Source: Dryas octopetala
Lineage: Eukaryota > Streptophyta > Magnoliopsida > Rosales > Rosaceae
Assembly: GCA_963921425.1 (NCBI GenBank)
Contig: OY992833.1
Coordinates: forward strand, 29,064,698-29,128,697
Direction of reading: 5' to 3'
Length of the DNA stretch: 64,000 nucleotides
Shown piece after piece: positions 22,435 through 39,614 of the stretch. The translations under genes were made by a program, and so were the position numbers. Each line of letters starts with the position of its first letter. Within the stretch, counting starts at the first letter, position 1. The notes under the pieces were generated by a model, which was not told the origin of the DNA, made no database searches, and worked only from the letters and a program-made list of their open reading frames with translations.

Positions 22435-23853
22435 TCACCCCACTTGTAGTTTGCCCAACTCTTTCACAAACTCATCCAAATCCTTTGAAGAGCTTCCACC
22501 AGCTGCCACAGCCGCGAATGCTTTGTCCCTCTGCTCCTTTGCTCTCACCTTTTCGGGTGAGTCCCCGGTCATTGACTTGGTGATCACTTTCCCCATCTCG
22601 ACCGGGTCAGGTACCCCGTCGGCACCCTCACACACCTTCACGGCCACACTCATGTCCTCAACCAACAGCTTCGCGTTCACAAACTGGTCTGCCTCCATGG
22701 GCCAGGCCAATATCAATGCCCCAGAAACAATCGCTTCCAGAACAGAGTTCCACCCACAATGGCTAACAAATCCTCCCACGGCCCGATGACCCAGGATCAA
22801 TACCTGCGGTGCCCAACCCTTTATCACGAATCCTCGCCCAACAACTCTTTGCTCAAACCCATCTGGTACAACCCCGTACCCATCGTTCGCCTGTTGGGCT
22901 GAGCCCAATTTCACGGCCCACACAAATCGAACCCCGCTCTGTTCGAGCCCAGAAGCCAAGGCCTCCATTTGTTGCTTATTTAACAGCTTCTGGCTTCCGA
23001 AGCAAACGTAAAGCACAGACCCATCTGGGCACCCATCAAGCCAGGACAGCACATCCGAGTCCGTGTCCGGGTTGCCCCGACCCAACTTGTCAGTGGCGGC
23101 TGCAATTAGACTGATTGGGCCAACTCCATAAACACGTCCGTGCCCCATTTTCGTCCTCAGGTGGCCCAAATACTCATCCTCCAGGTCCTCAAAGCTGTTA
23201 AAAACACATGCCCAACTCGAAATATTTGCAGTTATAGATTCCCTCAGAAGGTGCGCGTCGGGATCTGATTCCCTATAGCTGCGGATCAGAGAAGGCAGCT
23301 GGTGCTCTTTAAACGACGGTGATCTAGGAACATCGGGAAGATGAACCGTTGATGAGGAGCGAACGACGTCAATATTACTCCAACAGTAGTAAAAAACAGA
23401 GGCGAGGAAGGCCCCAGAGGAGAAGAAAGCAATTCTGGGGATATTAAGATGGTGGGCCAGTCGGAGGGTCCACCCAAGGAAGAAATCGGAGATGAGGGCC
23501 ACAGGGGGGTTCGCGTGGGACTTGAACCACTGGATGACTGGGTCATGGAGTTTGGTAAGGGCGCTAATTACGGAGATGTTGCCGTGGTTGCCTATGTCCT
23601 TCACGTTCTCTACGCCGGGGGGTATTTTGGGGTGAGAAGGAAATGGGAGGATAAGGGTTTGGATGGAGGGGTGGGTGGAGAGGAGTGGTGTCACTGTTGG
23701 GAGGTTTTTGGGTGTCACCAAAATTGTTATGGAGAGGCCACGGAGGACCAGTTGGTGGGTCAGGTCCAGGAGTGGTAGCATGTGCCCTTGGGCAGGGTAT
23801 GGAAACACCAGGATGTGACTGTTATTGTTGTTGCCACTGCCGGAGATCGACAT
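22435..23853 (-). CDS. UDP-glycosyltransferase, UGT89-like (array copy 2)
   Basis: Intronless 472-residue paralogue of its neighbours with the same plan: an N-terminal His in PAQGHMLP, SDFFLGWT, a PSPG box beginning WAPQVLILGHRAVGGF and ending MEADQ. The frame is open up to an ATG at 23940, but that codon overlaps the TATA box (23939-23947), so it cannot be in the transcript. The ATG at 23853 aligns with the start of copy 1 (MSISG) and is chosen. It differs from copy 1 by a short Asn-rich stretch after the start (NNNN) and by substitutions in the acceptor domain. Upstream sequence is closer to copy 1 than to copy 3, suggesting these two separated last, or a partial conversion. Confidence 0.93.
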   Translation of the reverse strand: MSISGSGNNNNSHILVFPYPAQGHMLPLLDLTHQLVLRGLSITILVTPKNLPTVTPLLSTHPSIQTLILPFPSHPKIPPGVENVKDIGNHGNISVISALTKLHDPVIQWFKSHANPPVALISDFFLGWTLRLAHHLNIPRIAFFSSGAFLASVFYYCWSNIDVVRSSSTVHLPDVPRSPSFKEHQLPSLIRSYRESDPDAHLLRESITANISSWACVFNSFEDLEDEYLGHLRTKMGHGRVYGVGPISLIAAATDKLGRGNPDTDSDVLSWLDGCPDGSVLYVCFGSQKLLNKQQMEALASGLEQSGVRFVWAVKLGSAQQANDGYGVVPDGFEQRVVGRGFVIKGWAPQVLILGHRAVGGFVSHCGWNSVLEAIVSGALILAWPMEADQFVNAKLLVEDMSVAVKVCEGADGVPDPVEMGKVITKSMTGDSPEKVRAKEQRDKAFAAVAAGGSSSKDLDEFVKELGKLQVG

Positions 23854-23938
23854 GGTTTTTGGTGAGCGAGAGAGACTGATGGGCGAAGACTTGGAGTTGA
23901 CGTGGGTTGTGTGAATGTGTGGTGAAAGATGCTCACAC

Positions 23939-23947
23939 ATTTATAAA
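23939..23947 (-). promoter_or_regulatory. TATA box of UGT copy 2
   Basis: Same minus-strand TTTATAAAT as in copy 1, preceded by the same gtgaaagatgctc string on the plus strand. Lies 86 bases upstream of the chosen ATG and decides between the two possible starts. Confidence 0.65.
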
Positions 23948-24336
23948 CTAGGAGCAATAATCACCATTCACTAATTAAGATTTACAGGTGGATTTGGGAC
24001 CCAAAGTTGTGGCGTGGGGCCTGTGTGTACAATGGTTGTATACTAGCTACGGATCTTATATTTGGATTCCAAATAATATGGCATTATATGTGTAAGTGTT
24101 TTGTTAATGAGAAAATGAAGTCAAATATGAATCTATCAAACACTAACATATCATTTGAAATACTAGCACTACTTACATGTTTTATATCAAAGTGTTGACA
24201 CGAGCTTCCACTCATGTTAAGAGGCTAGTAAAATCGTAATTACGAATGAGCTTTATTTTCTTTTTATTCCAACTTTTTAGTTTTAAAAAAGACTTGTCTG
24301 ATACTGATAGTACTCTATATTCACTTAGGTTGTGCT

Positions 24337-25788
24337 TCAACCCACTTTAAGTTGACCCAACTCTTTCACAAATTCATCCAAGTCCTCTGAAGAGCTCCCA
24401 CCAGCTCCCACAGCTGCAAATGCCTTGTCCCTCAGCTCCTTTGCTCTCACCTTTTCCGGTGTGTCCCCGGTCAGTGACTCAGCAATCACTTTTGCCATCT
24501 CCGCCGGGTCTGGTACCCCTTGGGCACCCTCACACACCCTCAGGGCCACACCCATGTCGTCAACCAACAGTTTGGCGTCCACAAACTGGTCAGCCTCCAT
24601 GGGCCAGCCCAATATCAATGTCCCAGCAACTACTGCCTCCAGCACAGAGTTCCACCCACAATGGCTGAGAAATCCTCCCACGGCCCGATGACCCAGGATC
24701 AACACCTGTGGGGCCCAACCCTTTATCACCAATCCCCTCTCACCAACCCTTTCCTCAAACCCATCTGGTACAACCCCATACCCATCCTTCATTTGTTGGG
24801 CCAAGCCCATTTTCACCACCCAAACAAATCGGACCCCGCTCTGTTCAAGCCCAGAAGCCAAGGCCTCCATCTGTTGCCTATTTAACAACTTCTGACTCCC
24901 AAAGCAAACGTAAAGCACAGACCCATCTGGGCACCCATCAAGCCATGTAAGCACGTCGGCACCACCCGAGTCCTTCGCATTCAAGTCGCCCCGACCCAAA
25001 CCATCTGCCGCAGCAAGTAGACTCAATGGACCCACTCCGTAAACCCTCCCGTGGCCTATTTTCCTCCTAAAGTAGGCCAAATACTCACTTTCCAAGTCTT
25101 GAAAGCTGTTAAAAACGCATCCCCAACTTTCCATATTTGCAACCATGCAATCCCTCAAGCTCTCTGACTCGGGATCCGATCTTCTGTAGCTGCGGAACAG
25201 GGAGGGCAGCTGCGCCTCTTTAAAAGACGGTGATCTGGGAAGATGAGGAAAATGCACAACTGTTGATGACGATGATCGAACGGCATCGATATTACGCCAG
25301 CAGTAGTGTGAAACAGAGGCCAAAAACGCTCCAGAGGAGTAAAAAGCGATTCTGGGGATATTGAGTTGGTGGGCCAGGCGGAGGGTCCACCCGAGAAAAA
25401 AATCGGAGATGATGGCCACAGGGGGGTTACTGTGGGTCTTGAACCATTGGATGATTGGGTCGTGGAGGTCGGGGAGGGCGTTGATTACGGCTATGTTGCC
25501 GAAGACGCCGATGTCCCTGACGTTCTCGACGCCGGGGGGTATTTTGGGGTGAGGAGGAAAAGGGAGGACCAAAGTTTGGATGGAGGGGTTGGCGGAGAGG
25601 AGTGGAGTGAGGATTGGGAGGTTCTTGGGTGTGACCAAGACGGTTATGGAGAGGCCACGGTGGGCCAGTTGGTGGGCCAGGTCCAGGAGTGGTAGCATGT
25701 GGCCTTGGGCCGGGTACGGAAACACCAGAATGTGGGTATTATGACCGCCATTGCTGTTGTTGTTGTTGGCAGTGCCGGAGCTGGACAT
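24337..25788 (-). CDS. UDP-glycosyltransferase, UGT89-like (array copy 3)
   Basis: Intronless 483-residue paralogue, the longest of the three, with a Gly/Asn-rich N-terminal stretch before the conserved HILVFPYPAQGHMLP. It has SDFFLGWT and a PSPG box (WAPQVLILGHRAVGGF, HCGWNS, MEADQ) as in the other copies. Loop regions of the acceptor domain (around the VVHFPHLPRSPSF segment) differ among the copies, so acceptors may differ. A TATA-like GTTTATAATG (about 25828-25836) lies 40-48 bases upstream of the ATG, implying a very short leader. No truncation or frame damage: all three copies look functional. Confidence 0.93.
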   Translation of the reverse strand: MSSSGTANNNNSNGGHNTHILVFPYPAQGHMLPLLDLAHQLAHRGLSITVLVTPKNLPILTPLLSANPSIQTLVLPFPPHPKIPPGVENVRDIGVFGNIAVINALPDLHDPIIQWFKTHSNPPVAIISDFFLGWTLRLAHQLNIPRIAFYSSGAFLASVSHYCWRNIDAVRSSSSTVVHFPHLPRSPSFKEAQLPSLFRSYRRSDPESESLRDCMVANMESWGCVFNSFQDLESEYLAYFRRKIGHGRVYGVGPLSLLAAADGLGRGDLNAKDSGGADVLTWLDGCPDGSVLYVCFGSQKLLNRQQMEALASGLEQSGVRFVWVVKMGLAQQMKDGYGVVPDGFEERVGERGLVIKGWAPQVLILGHRAVGGFLSHCGWNSVLEAVVAGTLILGWPMEADQFVDAKLLVDDMGVALRVCEGAQGVPDPAEMAKVIAESLTGDTPEKVRAKELRDKAFAAVGAGGSSSEDLDEFVKELGQLKVG

Positions 25789-25828
25789 GGTTTTAATTTG
25801 GTGAGAGAGAGGGAGAGATGGTTGTGCA

Positions 25829-25836
25829 TTATAAAC
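25829..25836 (-). promoter_or_regulatory. TATA-like box of UGT copy 3
   Basis: Minus-strand TTTATAAT close to the ATG. The upstream sequence differs from that of copies 1 and 2, so copy 3 may have separate regulation. Confidence 0.45.
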
Positions 25837-26391
25837 ATGTTGAGCATTAAATTTCTTACACGTGAATTTCGGAACCGAAGCTGTAACTGGTAATAAAGAA
25901 CGATGTCTATTGTAGTTGATTGGTCGTCGACTTGCGGCGTTGTTAACTCATATATTGGATTTTTCAGAAATAAAGGTGACACTTGAATTCCACATGTTTC
26001 GTCACCTTCGTGTGTTGTCAGTTGTCCAAGATATCTGAGTTTTATTGCACTCACCCTGATTATTCGCTGACTTGCCAACTGCTATTTAACGAAAAAAAAA
26101 AAAGACTTGCCACCTTGAGATTTGATCCAGTTTGATGGGCCAGTCCGGCCCAGACTGATAAATGATGGGCCCACCCATTATAACTTGTAGTGTGATTGCA
26201 ACCTCTCGCGCACAGTGTGCACTCACAGACGTACGTGCATATGCAGAAATTTAAATGTACAAGAAATTGAAGTGGGAAAAACTAACATGAGCATTTTAAT
26301 TTATATAAAATGACAAAGTAGCTGGCTAGAGTTAGAAGGTCTATTACTTCATTGAAATTGATTAAAACTTCAATTAATAAGTTTGATTATC

Positions 26392-27221
26392 TCAGTTATT
26401 CTTAGGCGGGTGGTGCCTTGCTGCATGGTAATCCTCATTAAAAGCTACAAAACCAGACGGATCATCAACACTAGTTTCAGAAAAACTAGTACTACCACTT
26501 TGTTTACATTCCTTATGGGTAGTACCCCACTTCACTTGATCACTGCCACATGATTTTCCTTCAAGCTGGTTTGATGAGCTGCTTAATAAGCCTGTCTTTG
26601 AGTTCCCAATTCCACTCTCTCCATCCACTATTACTTTAACCTTCTCTAACTTCATCATTTCGTGTACCCCCATTTTCCTTCCTCCTATAATCTTCTCCTC
26701 ATAAATAGCAGTAGGAGGACCAACCACTTCAATATCACCCTGCACATGTTTATAATAATCACTTGAGATCTTTAAATATATTTTGCCCAATAACCTATAA
26801 TCACAAGTCAAAAAACACCCCATCTGTGATTATAGAGTAATATTTCAGAACCAAATAGTTTGACAACATATATAAATATGCATATGCTGTTAGGCTTTGA
26901 ATATGAATGCCATATTCAATTAATTAAGAATTAACTTAATTTATCATGATATGTATATACGTACCTTTAGAGTTGAAACAGCATTAATTTTTGTCACAGT
27001 AGCATTCCCATCTTGAAATAGTGGAAAATTGAAATGTACAGTCAATATCAAGCTTAAACATTGATCCATTATAAACTCAATTCTTGAAGCATACATAAAG
27101 GGCAAAAAGAAGAAGAAGAAAAAAAAGTTAGATATATACCTAATTGATTGGGATGAGCATCTGAGATATTCCATAAGCATGCAGCAGAAAGAAACACAAA
27201 CACTAAGCAAGCAGACTTCAT
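26392..27221 (-). CDS. GOLVEN/RGF (CLE-like) secreted peptide precursor
   Basis: Three exons (27221-27140, 27011-26965, 26739-26392) join in frame to a 158-residue precursor. A hydrophobic signal peptide (MKSACLVFVFLSAACLW...) begins the protein. A variable, hydrophilic, Ser/Lys-rich middle follows, and the protein ends in DYHAARHHPPKNN directly before the stop. This is the mature GOLVEN/root meristem growth factor signature: Asp-Tyr for tyrosine sulfation by TPST, and a PP-x-x-N tail with a hydroxylatable proline. Such peptides act outside the cell through RGI/RGFR receptor kinases on root meristem size, PLETHORA gradients and gravitropism. The frame is open upstream to ATGs at 27236, 27242, 27281 and 27329; the one giving a standard signal peptide was chosen. 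Arabidopsis RGF2 and RGF3 lie near relatives of other genes in this window (from memory). Confidence 0.88.
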
Positions 27222-27380
27222 AGAACCACGACCCATCTGCATGTCTTCCCTCTTACCCTTCAAAGCGAAGAATAAACGCATGAAATGAAAGCTGGCTAGC
27301 AAAAGTACTGACAAACTGATCAATGACACTGTTAAATCTGGATTTTAAAGAGAGAGTCAAATGTCTAAAACACAAGTCAA

Positions 27381-27390
27381 ATATATAGAC
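27381..27390 (-). promoter_or_regulatory. Possible TATA box of the GOLVEN/RGF gene
   Basis: TCTATATATT on the minus strand (plus strand aatatatagac), 160-170 bases upstream of the chosen ATG. A second TATA-like stretch is at about 27428-27436. If the first is used, the ATG at 27329 would fall about 20-25 bases into the transcript. Confidence 0.4.
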
Positions 27391-27439
27391 CTGGATCGCA
27401 GCTAGGTACGTAGCTAGCTAGTAACACATATATACCCGA

Positions 27440-30400
27440 GTCAAACTAGGGACTTCTAGGGTACCAATTCCAAAACCTTTTCAATATTTAAAGGGTGTGG
27501 CCAAGACCACCCATTACAAATAGTACATAAAACCTCGTGTCACCCATGTGTAGTTTAATCTTTCGAAGCATTTTGAGAAGAATTGGATGCACTAATTTTC
27601 TCGCAGTTTGAGAAACAAACCCTATATATATCGCTGAAGGGGCATAGTTAGAGGAAAATCGATAGTACTATGGCGTGGAACGGAAGCTACGGGTGTTAAG
27701 GTGTTTTGTGCCTGTCTGCCGCCATATATACCATCAAAGAGAAGAGGCTGAAGAGCTGGCTAGCTTGGCTTTTGTTTTGTATGCCGAGGTTGGCTAAACT
27801 TCTTCCATGTATGCATTTTTGGGAGGCTACTGTTTCTTACACATCAAAATGCAGTTGCCGCACTTTGTGTATCCCTATATTCATATGTTAATCCCTAGTC
27901 ACAATGAGATCTCAAGATACTATACTTACTGCTACCAAAATGTACGTTATTTTAGTTTTTTTTTTTTTTTTGTCAACATTATTTTAGTGATTGCTGTACA
28001 ATTAAACATATATATATTATGTTGTTAAACTATCAATCTAAAATTTTAATTATTGATTAATAATAAGCTTTTGTTAAATATGTAGTGTCAAATTCACAGT
28101 ATGACAATATAATATAAAAATATTTGACAATAAAACATTACCCTTTAATATTTCTAGCTATTATCACACACTTCATACAGTTAATTTGAATTATAATGCA
28201 TTCAAATGACATTTTATTAATTTAGAGTACTAATCTGATGGAAGAAAGCAGATACGTAGGAGTCACTATCAATGTTGCATTTAAACTATTTATTTGGCAG
28301 GTGTAATTGGGTTTAGGAATTAGAAACTTAGAATTGTAGTTATTAAGGAAGCGAGTCATCCAATTAACTAGAGTTTCAGTGGGTGTCCCTCGTCTACATT
28401 GTAAGTCATTAATTTGTTTTACCGGGGATTAAACCACCTCTAAATATGTTTCTTCAAGGTCGGAATTTGTGCAATGTGGTACATTCATGTGCTGCCACAT
28501 TCTATATCCTTTTTTCTTTCTGGTTGGTCAATTAATTGTTTATTTTCAAACATCAAATTCAAGAGTTCCAAGTTCTTTTTTTGGCCAAAAAGAAGTCCAA
28601 GTTAATTCAAAGAAACAACATACGTACATGAGTAGTTCCTTGTATAACCCAAAAACACAACTATACAGCAATGACCCATGCATGTTCTTATAAGCAAATA
28701 TTTAATTTAGATCGAAGAAAAGAGGTATAGAATTGTAGAAACTTACCAGCAATTGCAAGTTGCCGAGTGAAGATGTATGAGTTTTCAGCCAGCAGAAGAT
28801 TTGGATTTCAACATTGATTAAGTCTACATTGGTTGAAGAATCGTCAAAATATTACAATGAGTTCGGAATAATATAAGTTCAATGTAATTAACAGGTATTT
28901 TGATTTGAAATGATCATGTACAATGTATCATTTGAGATTCATGTATCAAGTAGTATATTTGTTAGCAGAAAAGGTTTGTGTTTCTTTCCATATATACCAA
29001 TCCAAACATTTCTGTTCATAGTTTGACCAAGAAAAAACATTTATGTTCATAAGATATTAATTTGAATTCCTTCATTGAAATTCTCTCGCATTCCAAATGA
29101 ACTGTGCATCTGTTAAAAATATAGTTATTGAAGCTATGTTGAAGAAGAACTAGTGTTATCAACTTTGGTGGTCACTTCACTTCTTGTAGGTCCCTAGGTG
29201 GTGTCCTGTCTTTTGGGCTTCACTTTGGTCTCTTCTTTTGTTCTTCTTAACTTAGGCCTGGCCCATTTCATGTTTGGGCCTTGATTTGTGTGTAAGTGTG
29301 GCTGGGCTCTAATCTTTAGTGAGGTATTTCAGAAGATCAAAATTAAATCACTTGTAATCATGTCATGTTCCCTCTCCTCTTATAACTCATCCCCCACCCA
29401 GCACCTATTCATTTTCTTTTCCTAATTTTTTCATCATTTCTACCCCACAATTCATCATTCACCATTCACTTTTGCAGTTTGCCGTCTCAATTTTTTAGTC
29501 CGCCGGATGGACTAACACTAATTCAAAATGAGTTTTTCCTAATTGGACTATATATGTTTTGTTATTTTTTATTTTTTGTTGCTAGTAGAGAGCCAGGTGT
29601 TGATCAGAGATAACAATTATGTGGGGGTGGGGACTCAGTGTTATCCATCGTTAATTATATGCACTTTCAATTTTTTTTTTTTTTTTTTTTCTGATAGGAC
29701 ATGAACTTTGAAATTTTAAAAACAAATATTTGCAAAATGTATGTAGGCTTTCATCTTGCCTTGACTATACCCAATTTAATTCAAAGAAAGGTAACGGATT
29801 AGAATTGACAACCCATTAAGTATATAATGGCCTTCTTGATTTTACGCAAGTAAACTAATGGGATGATTTTTAGGCAATTCGTTTGCAACACTTTTGCCTT
29901 TTCTTTTATTACATAAGAAATTATGTTTCTTTTTGTTGTTAGCATTTTTTTTTTGTATCCAATTGTTGTTAGCATTTGGTATTTATTACTTCCTATTTTC
30001 TCATATGATTTTGTAATGTTCTAATATGTGATCAAGATTTTAGTGATTGTGGGATTTATAATTCTAGTGATTAAGTATGTTAAATTGGTATACCAAAAAA
30101 ATATATATATATATATTAATATATATAAATAAGGAAACGAAAGATAGACTTGGGAAATTCCTCCTATCCGACAAAAATTCCTGCCTGGATCTATATATCT
30201 TTGTCTTGTCCTTTTTTCCATCTTTGCCTCTCTCTCACTCACCCATAAAATAATAATTAATTCAAACATTTTCCCAACAACCAAATGGAACACTAAACCT
30301 TTGACCTTCATATTCTAAATTCCCGTAATTCCACTTCTTATTCTTTTCTGTCTCTCATCATAGAGCTCATACCAAAATACCAACTTCAAAGTTCAAAAAA

Positions 30401-30480
30401 ATTAGTTCAAGGCCAAACTTTACCATGCATTACTTCTCACCTCACCTGAATTAACAACATTCCATAGTCATACCCTTTTC
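27440..30480. other. AT-rich intergenic region
   Basis: Divergent spacer between the minus-strand peptide gene and the plus-strand hydrolase gene. Contains T-runs (about 27958-27971 and 29670-29691), an AT repeat (about 30100-30117) and scattered GGCCCA-type motifs at about 29250-29310. No reading frame shows a recognisable domain. The final 150 bases should hold the hydrolase promoter and leader. Confidence 0.55.
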
Positions 30481-30495
30481 TCCACCGATCAAAAA

Positions 30496-31142
30496 ATGGG
30501 GTCTGCAACATCGTCCATGGCTGCAAAGTTTGCATTTTTTCCACCAGACCCTCCATCATACACCATACACGTGGATGAGCCAACTGGGAAGATGAGGATC
30601 TCTGATGTTCATCCCAGAGAGGACGTGGACGTGGTGAAGCTCAGCACCAAGAGAGGGAATGAGATTGTGGCTATGTACGTCAAAAACCCATCTGCTTCTC
30701 TCACTCTACTTTACTCTCATGGGAATGCTGCTGATCTTGGCCAGATGTACCATATTTTTACAGAGCTTAGTCTTCATCTGGGTGTGAATCTAATGGGGTC
30801 AGTCACATATATTTGAGTTTCCATATATGTTTTGTTTTGATCGAGTTATTACTTAATTTGTTTCAATGAAAATGTTTTAGGAAAGAAATTAAATATGGGT
30901 AAATAACATTTCTTGTGCTTTGCAGGTATGACTATTCTGGGTATGGACAATCTTCTGGGAAGGTATATATAAATATAATCCACTTGGATTTGGATTCTCT
31001 GTTTGTCTTGTTTTTGCTTATTTTAATCATAACTATATAATACAAATCAAAGGATTTATGTAACCATATAATATAATGACCAAGTTCCTTAACATTCATT
31101 TTTTGACAAATCAATTTCAGACCATAATAAGAGCATCATATT

Positions 31143-31173
<31 letters not shown>

Positions 31174-32489
31174 GTGTAACATGTCTTTATGTATTAGCCA
31201 AGTGAGCAGGACACCTATGCAGACATAGAGGCTGCATACAAATGCCTTGAAGAGACTTATGGTATAAAGGAGGAAGACGTCATATTGTACGGACAGTCAG
31301 TTGGGAGTGGACCTGCTTTGGAATTGGCCATGCGTTTGCCTCACTTGAGGGCTGTTGTTCTGCACAGTCCAATACTTTCTGGCCTTCGAGTAATGTACCC
31401 TGTTAAGAAAACATTTTGGTTCGACATTTACAAGGTTTTCCTCATATACAATTGTCTTCTTTCATTTAACACATTCAGATTTTTGTTTTTTGTTGATTGA
31501 TCTATACAATTCTATTATTGAAAGTTGTGAATGGCATTGTTTCTGTTGCAGAATATTGATAAAATTCCACTTGTCAATTGCCCGGTTTTGGTAATTCATG
31601 TAAGTTGATTTTGCATTTCAGTTGGGCTTCAACTTGATTGTATAGTTCTATTCTATGCCATGCACAAATTGAACTTTGTGTTGTTAACTTGGTTAGAAAT
31701 GCTTTCTAGTGCTCAGATTTTATTAGGGGATTCTAGGAACAGAATGTTTCAGTATGTATGAAGTCCAAAACCTTGACAGTTTGACTGCAAATGTGGGGTT
31801 TCAACAAACACTCTGAATCAATTACTTACAATGGCCTTGCAGCTGTTTAAATTGGTTAATTACAGCTGTTGAATTTCCTAGGGAACTGAAGATGAAGTTG
31901 TGGATTTCTCCCATGGTAAGCAGCTGTGGGAGCTTTGCAAAGAGAAGTATGAACCTTTGTGGCTTAAAGGAGGGAACCATTGTAATCTGGAACTCTATCC
32001 AGAGTACTTGAGGCATCTCAGGAAGTTCATATCTGCCATAGAGAAATTACCACGTCTTGGAAATGTAACTGAAGCAAGTGCAGACCAAATGGAGTGTCCT
32101 CTGAAGACCATAGACAACAAGGACAAGGCCAGATCAAGCACTGACCAGAGGGAGAAGTCGAGGTCTAGCACCGGACAGAGAGAAAAATCTAGACTGAGCA
32201 CAGACAGCAGAGAGAAATCAGGAAGCAGCACTGATAAGAGAGACAAGTCAAGAAGGAGCATGGACCGATCAGGAAAGGCAAGGAATAGCACAGATCACTC
32301 AGAAAGAGCAAGAAACAGCTTCGACCGGTCAGTTGTTCAACTATCAATGATTTTCTTTCCATTTTCTTTACACTTTTTCTTACTACTTACTGACTGTTTC
32401 AAACCAATGGTGGCAGCTTGGGAGATATGGTGAGATCAGTTGGATTGTGTAATGTTGATTGTTTGAAGCAGGCAGCTTTAGAGGCCTGA
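30496..32489 (+). CDS. ABHD17-like alpha/beta hydrolase with a decapeptide-repeat tail
   Basis: Six exons: 30496-30797, 30926-30962, 31198-31434, 31552-31599, 31882-32327, 32417-32489; 380 residues. The hydrolase domain carries a complete triad: Ser147 in GQSVGSG, a likely Asp212 in GTEDEVVDF, and His241 in GGNHCNLE; the [10 protein letters not shown] segment forms the oxyanion side. The family includes ABHD17 (protein depalmitoylases in animals) and plant relatives of WAV2. The N-terminus MGSATSSM has Gly2 and Ser6, a good N-myristoylation site, and lacks the cysteine cluster of animal ABHD17, so membrane attachment may differ. After the domain, residues encoded at 32125-32327 form about seven copies of a ten-residue basic/serine unit (KSRSSTxQRE type), followed by a short conserved tail ([12 protein letters not shown]). 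The substrate is unknown. Confidence 0.9.
31147..31172. repeat. (AT)n microsatellite in hydrolase intron 2
   Basis: About 13 uninterrupted AT units ending some 25 bases before the exon 3 acceptor. Confidence 0.9.
32125..32327 (+). repeat. 30-bp coding tandem repeat in the hydrolase tail
   Basis: About 6.8 copies of a 30-base unit in frame, each giving K-[S/A]-R-x-S-T/M/F-[D/G]-x-[R/S]-[E/D/G/K]. DNA copies have drifted more than the residue pattern: Lys/Arg at positions 1 and 3 and Ser at position 5 persist. The last copy runs into the exon 5 donor. Confidence 0.9.
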
Positions 32490-33605
32490 GCTAGAAAGGT
32501 TCAGTGCTCATACTTGGATTGTAATTTCAATTTGCTTAGAGACTCCAGCTGTGGCTGATGAGATGTTTGGCTCAAGGGAATCACTTCATTTTTTCCACAA
32601 CATTTTATCAATTGCTAGTAACACACATGCAGCTCCACTCCTCATGGGGGTCTTCTTTTTCTTCTTCTTCTTATCTCCAACTCCTACACATAGAGACTCA
32701 TTTATCTTTATTTGCAAATCTATGTAACCCATCTACTCTCATTTCATTCCTCTCCTTTCCTATTTATCTGTATATCAATGAGAATCACAGGTAGAGATCC
32801 ATCAAAATTTGATATGCTGGTAGATATACTTGTGATTTCTGATTTAAAATATGTTGCTGCTTGCTTATGGATTATTGAATCTTTTACTACTACATAAGCT
32901 GCAATATAGATATTACATAGGCCATGTTACTTCTAGTTCTGTTTCATGTTGTCCTCGTGACCTGGTTGATCGTTGGGTTGGCTAAAAAGGAGGGGAGAAT
33001 TGCCACAAGATAATGCAAGCTTATACAACATTGAATTTGTGCTCGTTTTCTGCCTAAAATTAATATGGTCCAATACGTATGAATCCATCCAAATTTTCAA
33101 TACACCACCTACTTTAGCCAAGCCTTTGGCAATGAACATTATAATAGGAGTTTTAATCATGCATAAATATTAATTACCGTTACAATTTTCAAACTCTAAT
33201 ATGGTCCTAATTTTCCTTTTAATAATTAAATTAATAAAAAATTAATTTATTAGAAAATGGAACCCATCAAGTAACCAAATTCTCTTGTCATCAATCATAA
33301 TTCAAATTTGGCAATAAAACTGTAAAAGAAAAATGAAAAAATGAAGCGGATATTGTGATAGCTGAAATGGCAGAATCTAGGCCTTACAATTTAACAGAAA
33401 TGGCTCCGAGTCCAAACAAAAGAAGCCTCCCGTTCCCTTTGTTTTCTTCCTTCTAGAATCCTCCCCTCTCCCCTACTACTTTTTTTTTTTTTTTTGGCCA
33501 CTTCCTCTCCCCTACTACTTAAAAGTGCTAAACCCTTATAAGTCGCAACTCGCAAGGGTTTTTACACTTTGAGACTGTGAAACTCAACGTTTGTTAGGGC
33601 TCTCA
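32490..33605. other. Intergenic region: hydrolase 3' UTR and HSP90C leader
   Basis: 3' UTR of the hydrolase, then AT-rich spacer and, from about 33390, a CT-richer block that should be the promoter and leader of the next gene. Its start codon at 33606 is preceded in frame only by a TTG, so the ATG is the natural start. Confidence 0.55.

Positions 33606-39614
<6,009 letters not shown>

Noticed and set aside
23854-23940. N-terminal extension of UGT copy 2 from an ATG at 23940
   Set aside because: That ATG overlaps the TATA box and has no match in the sister copies.
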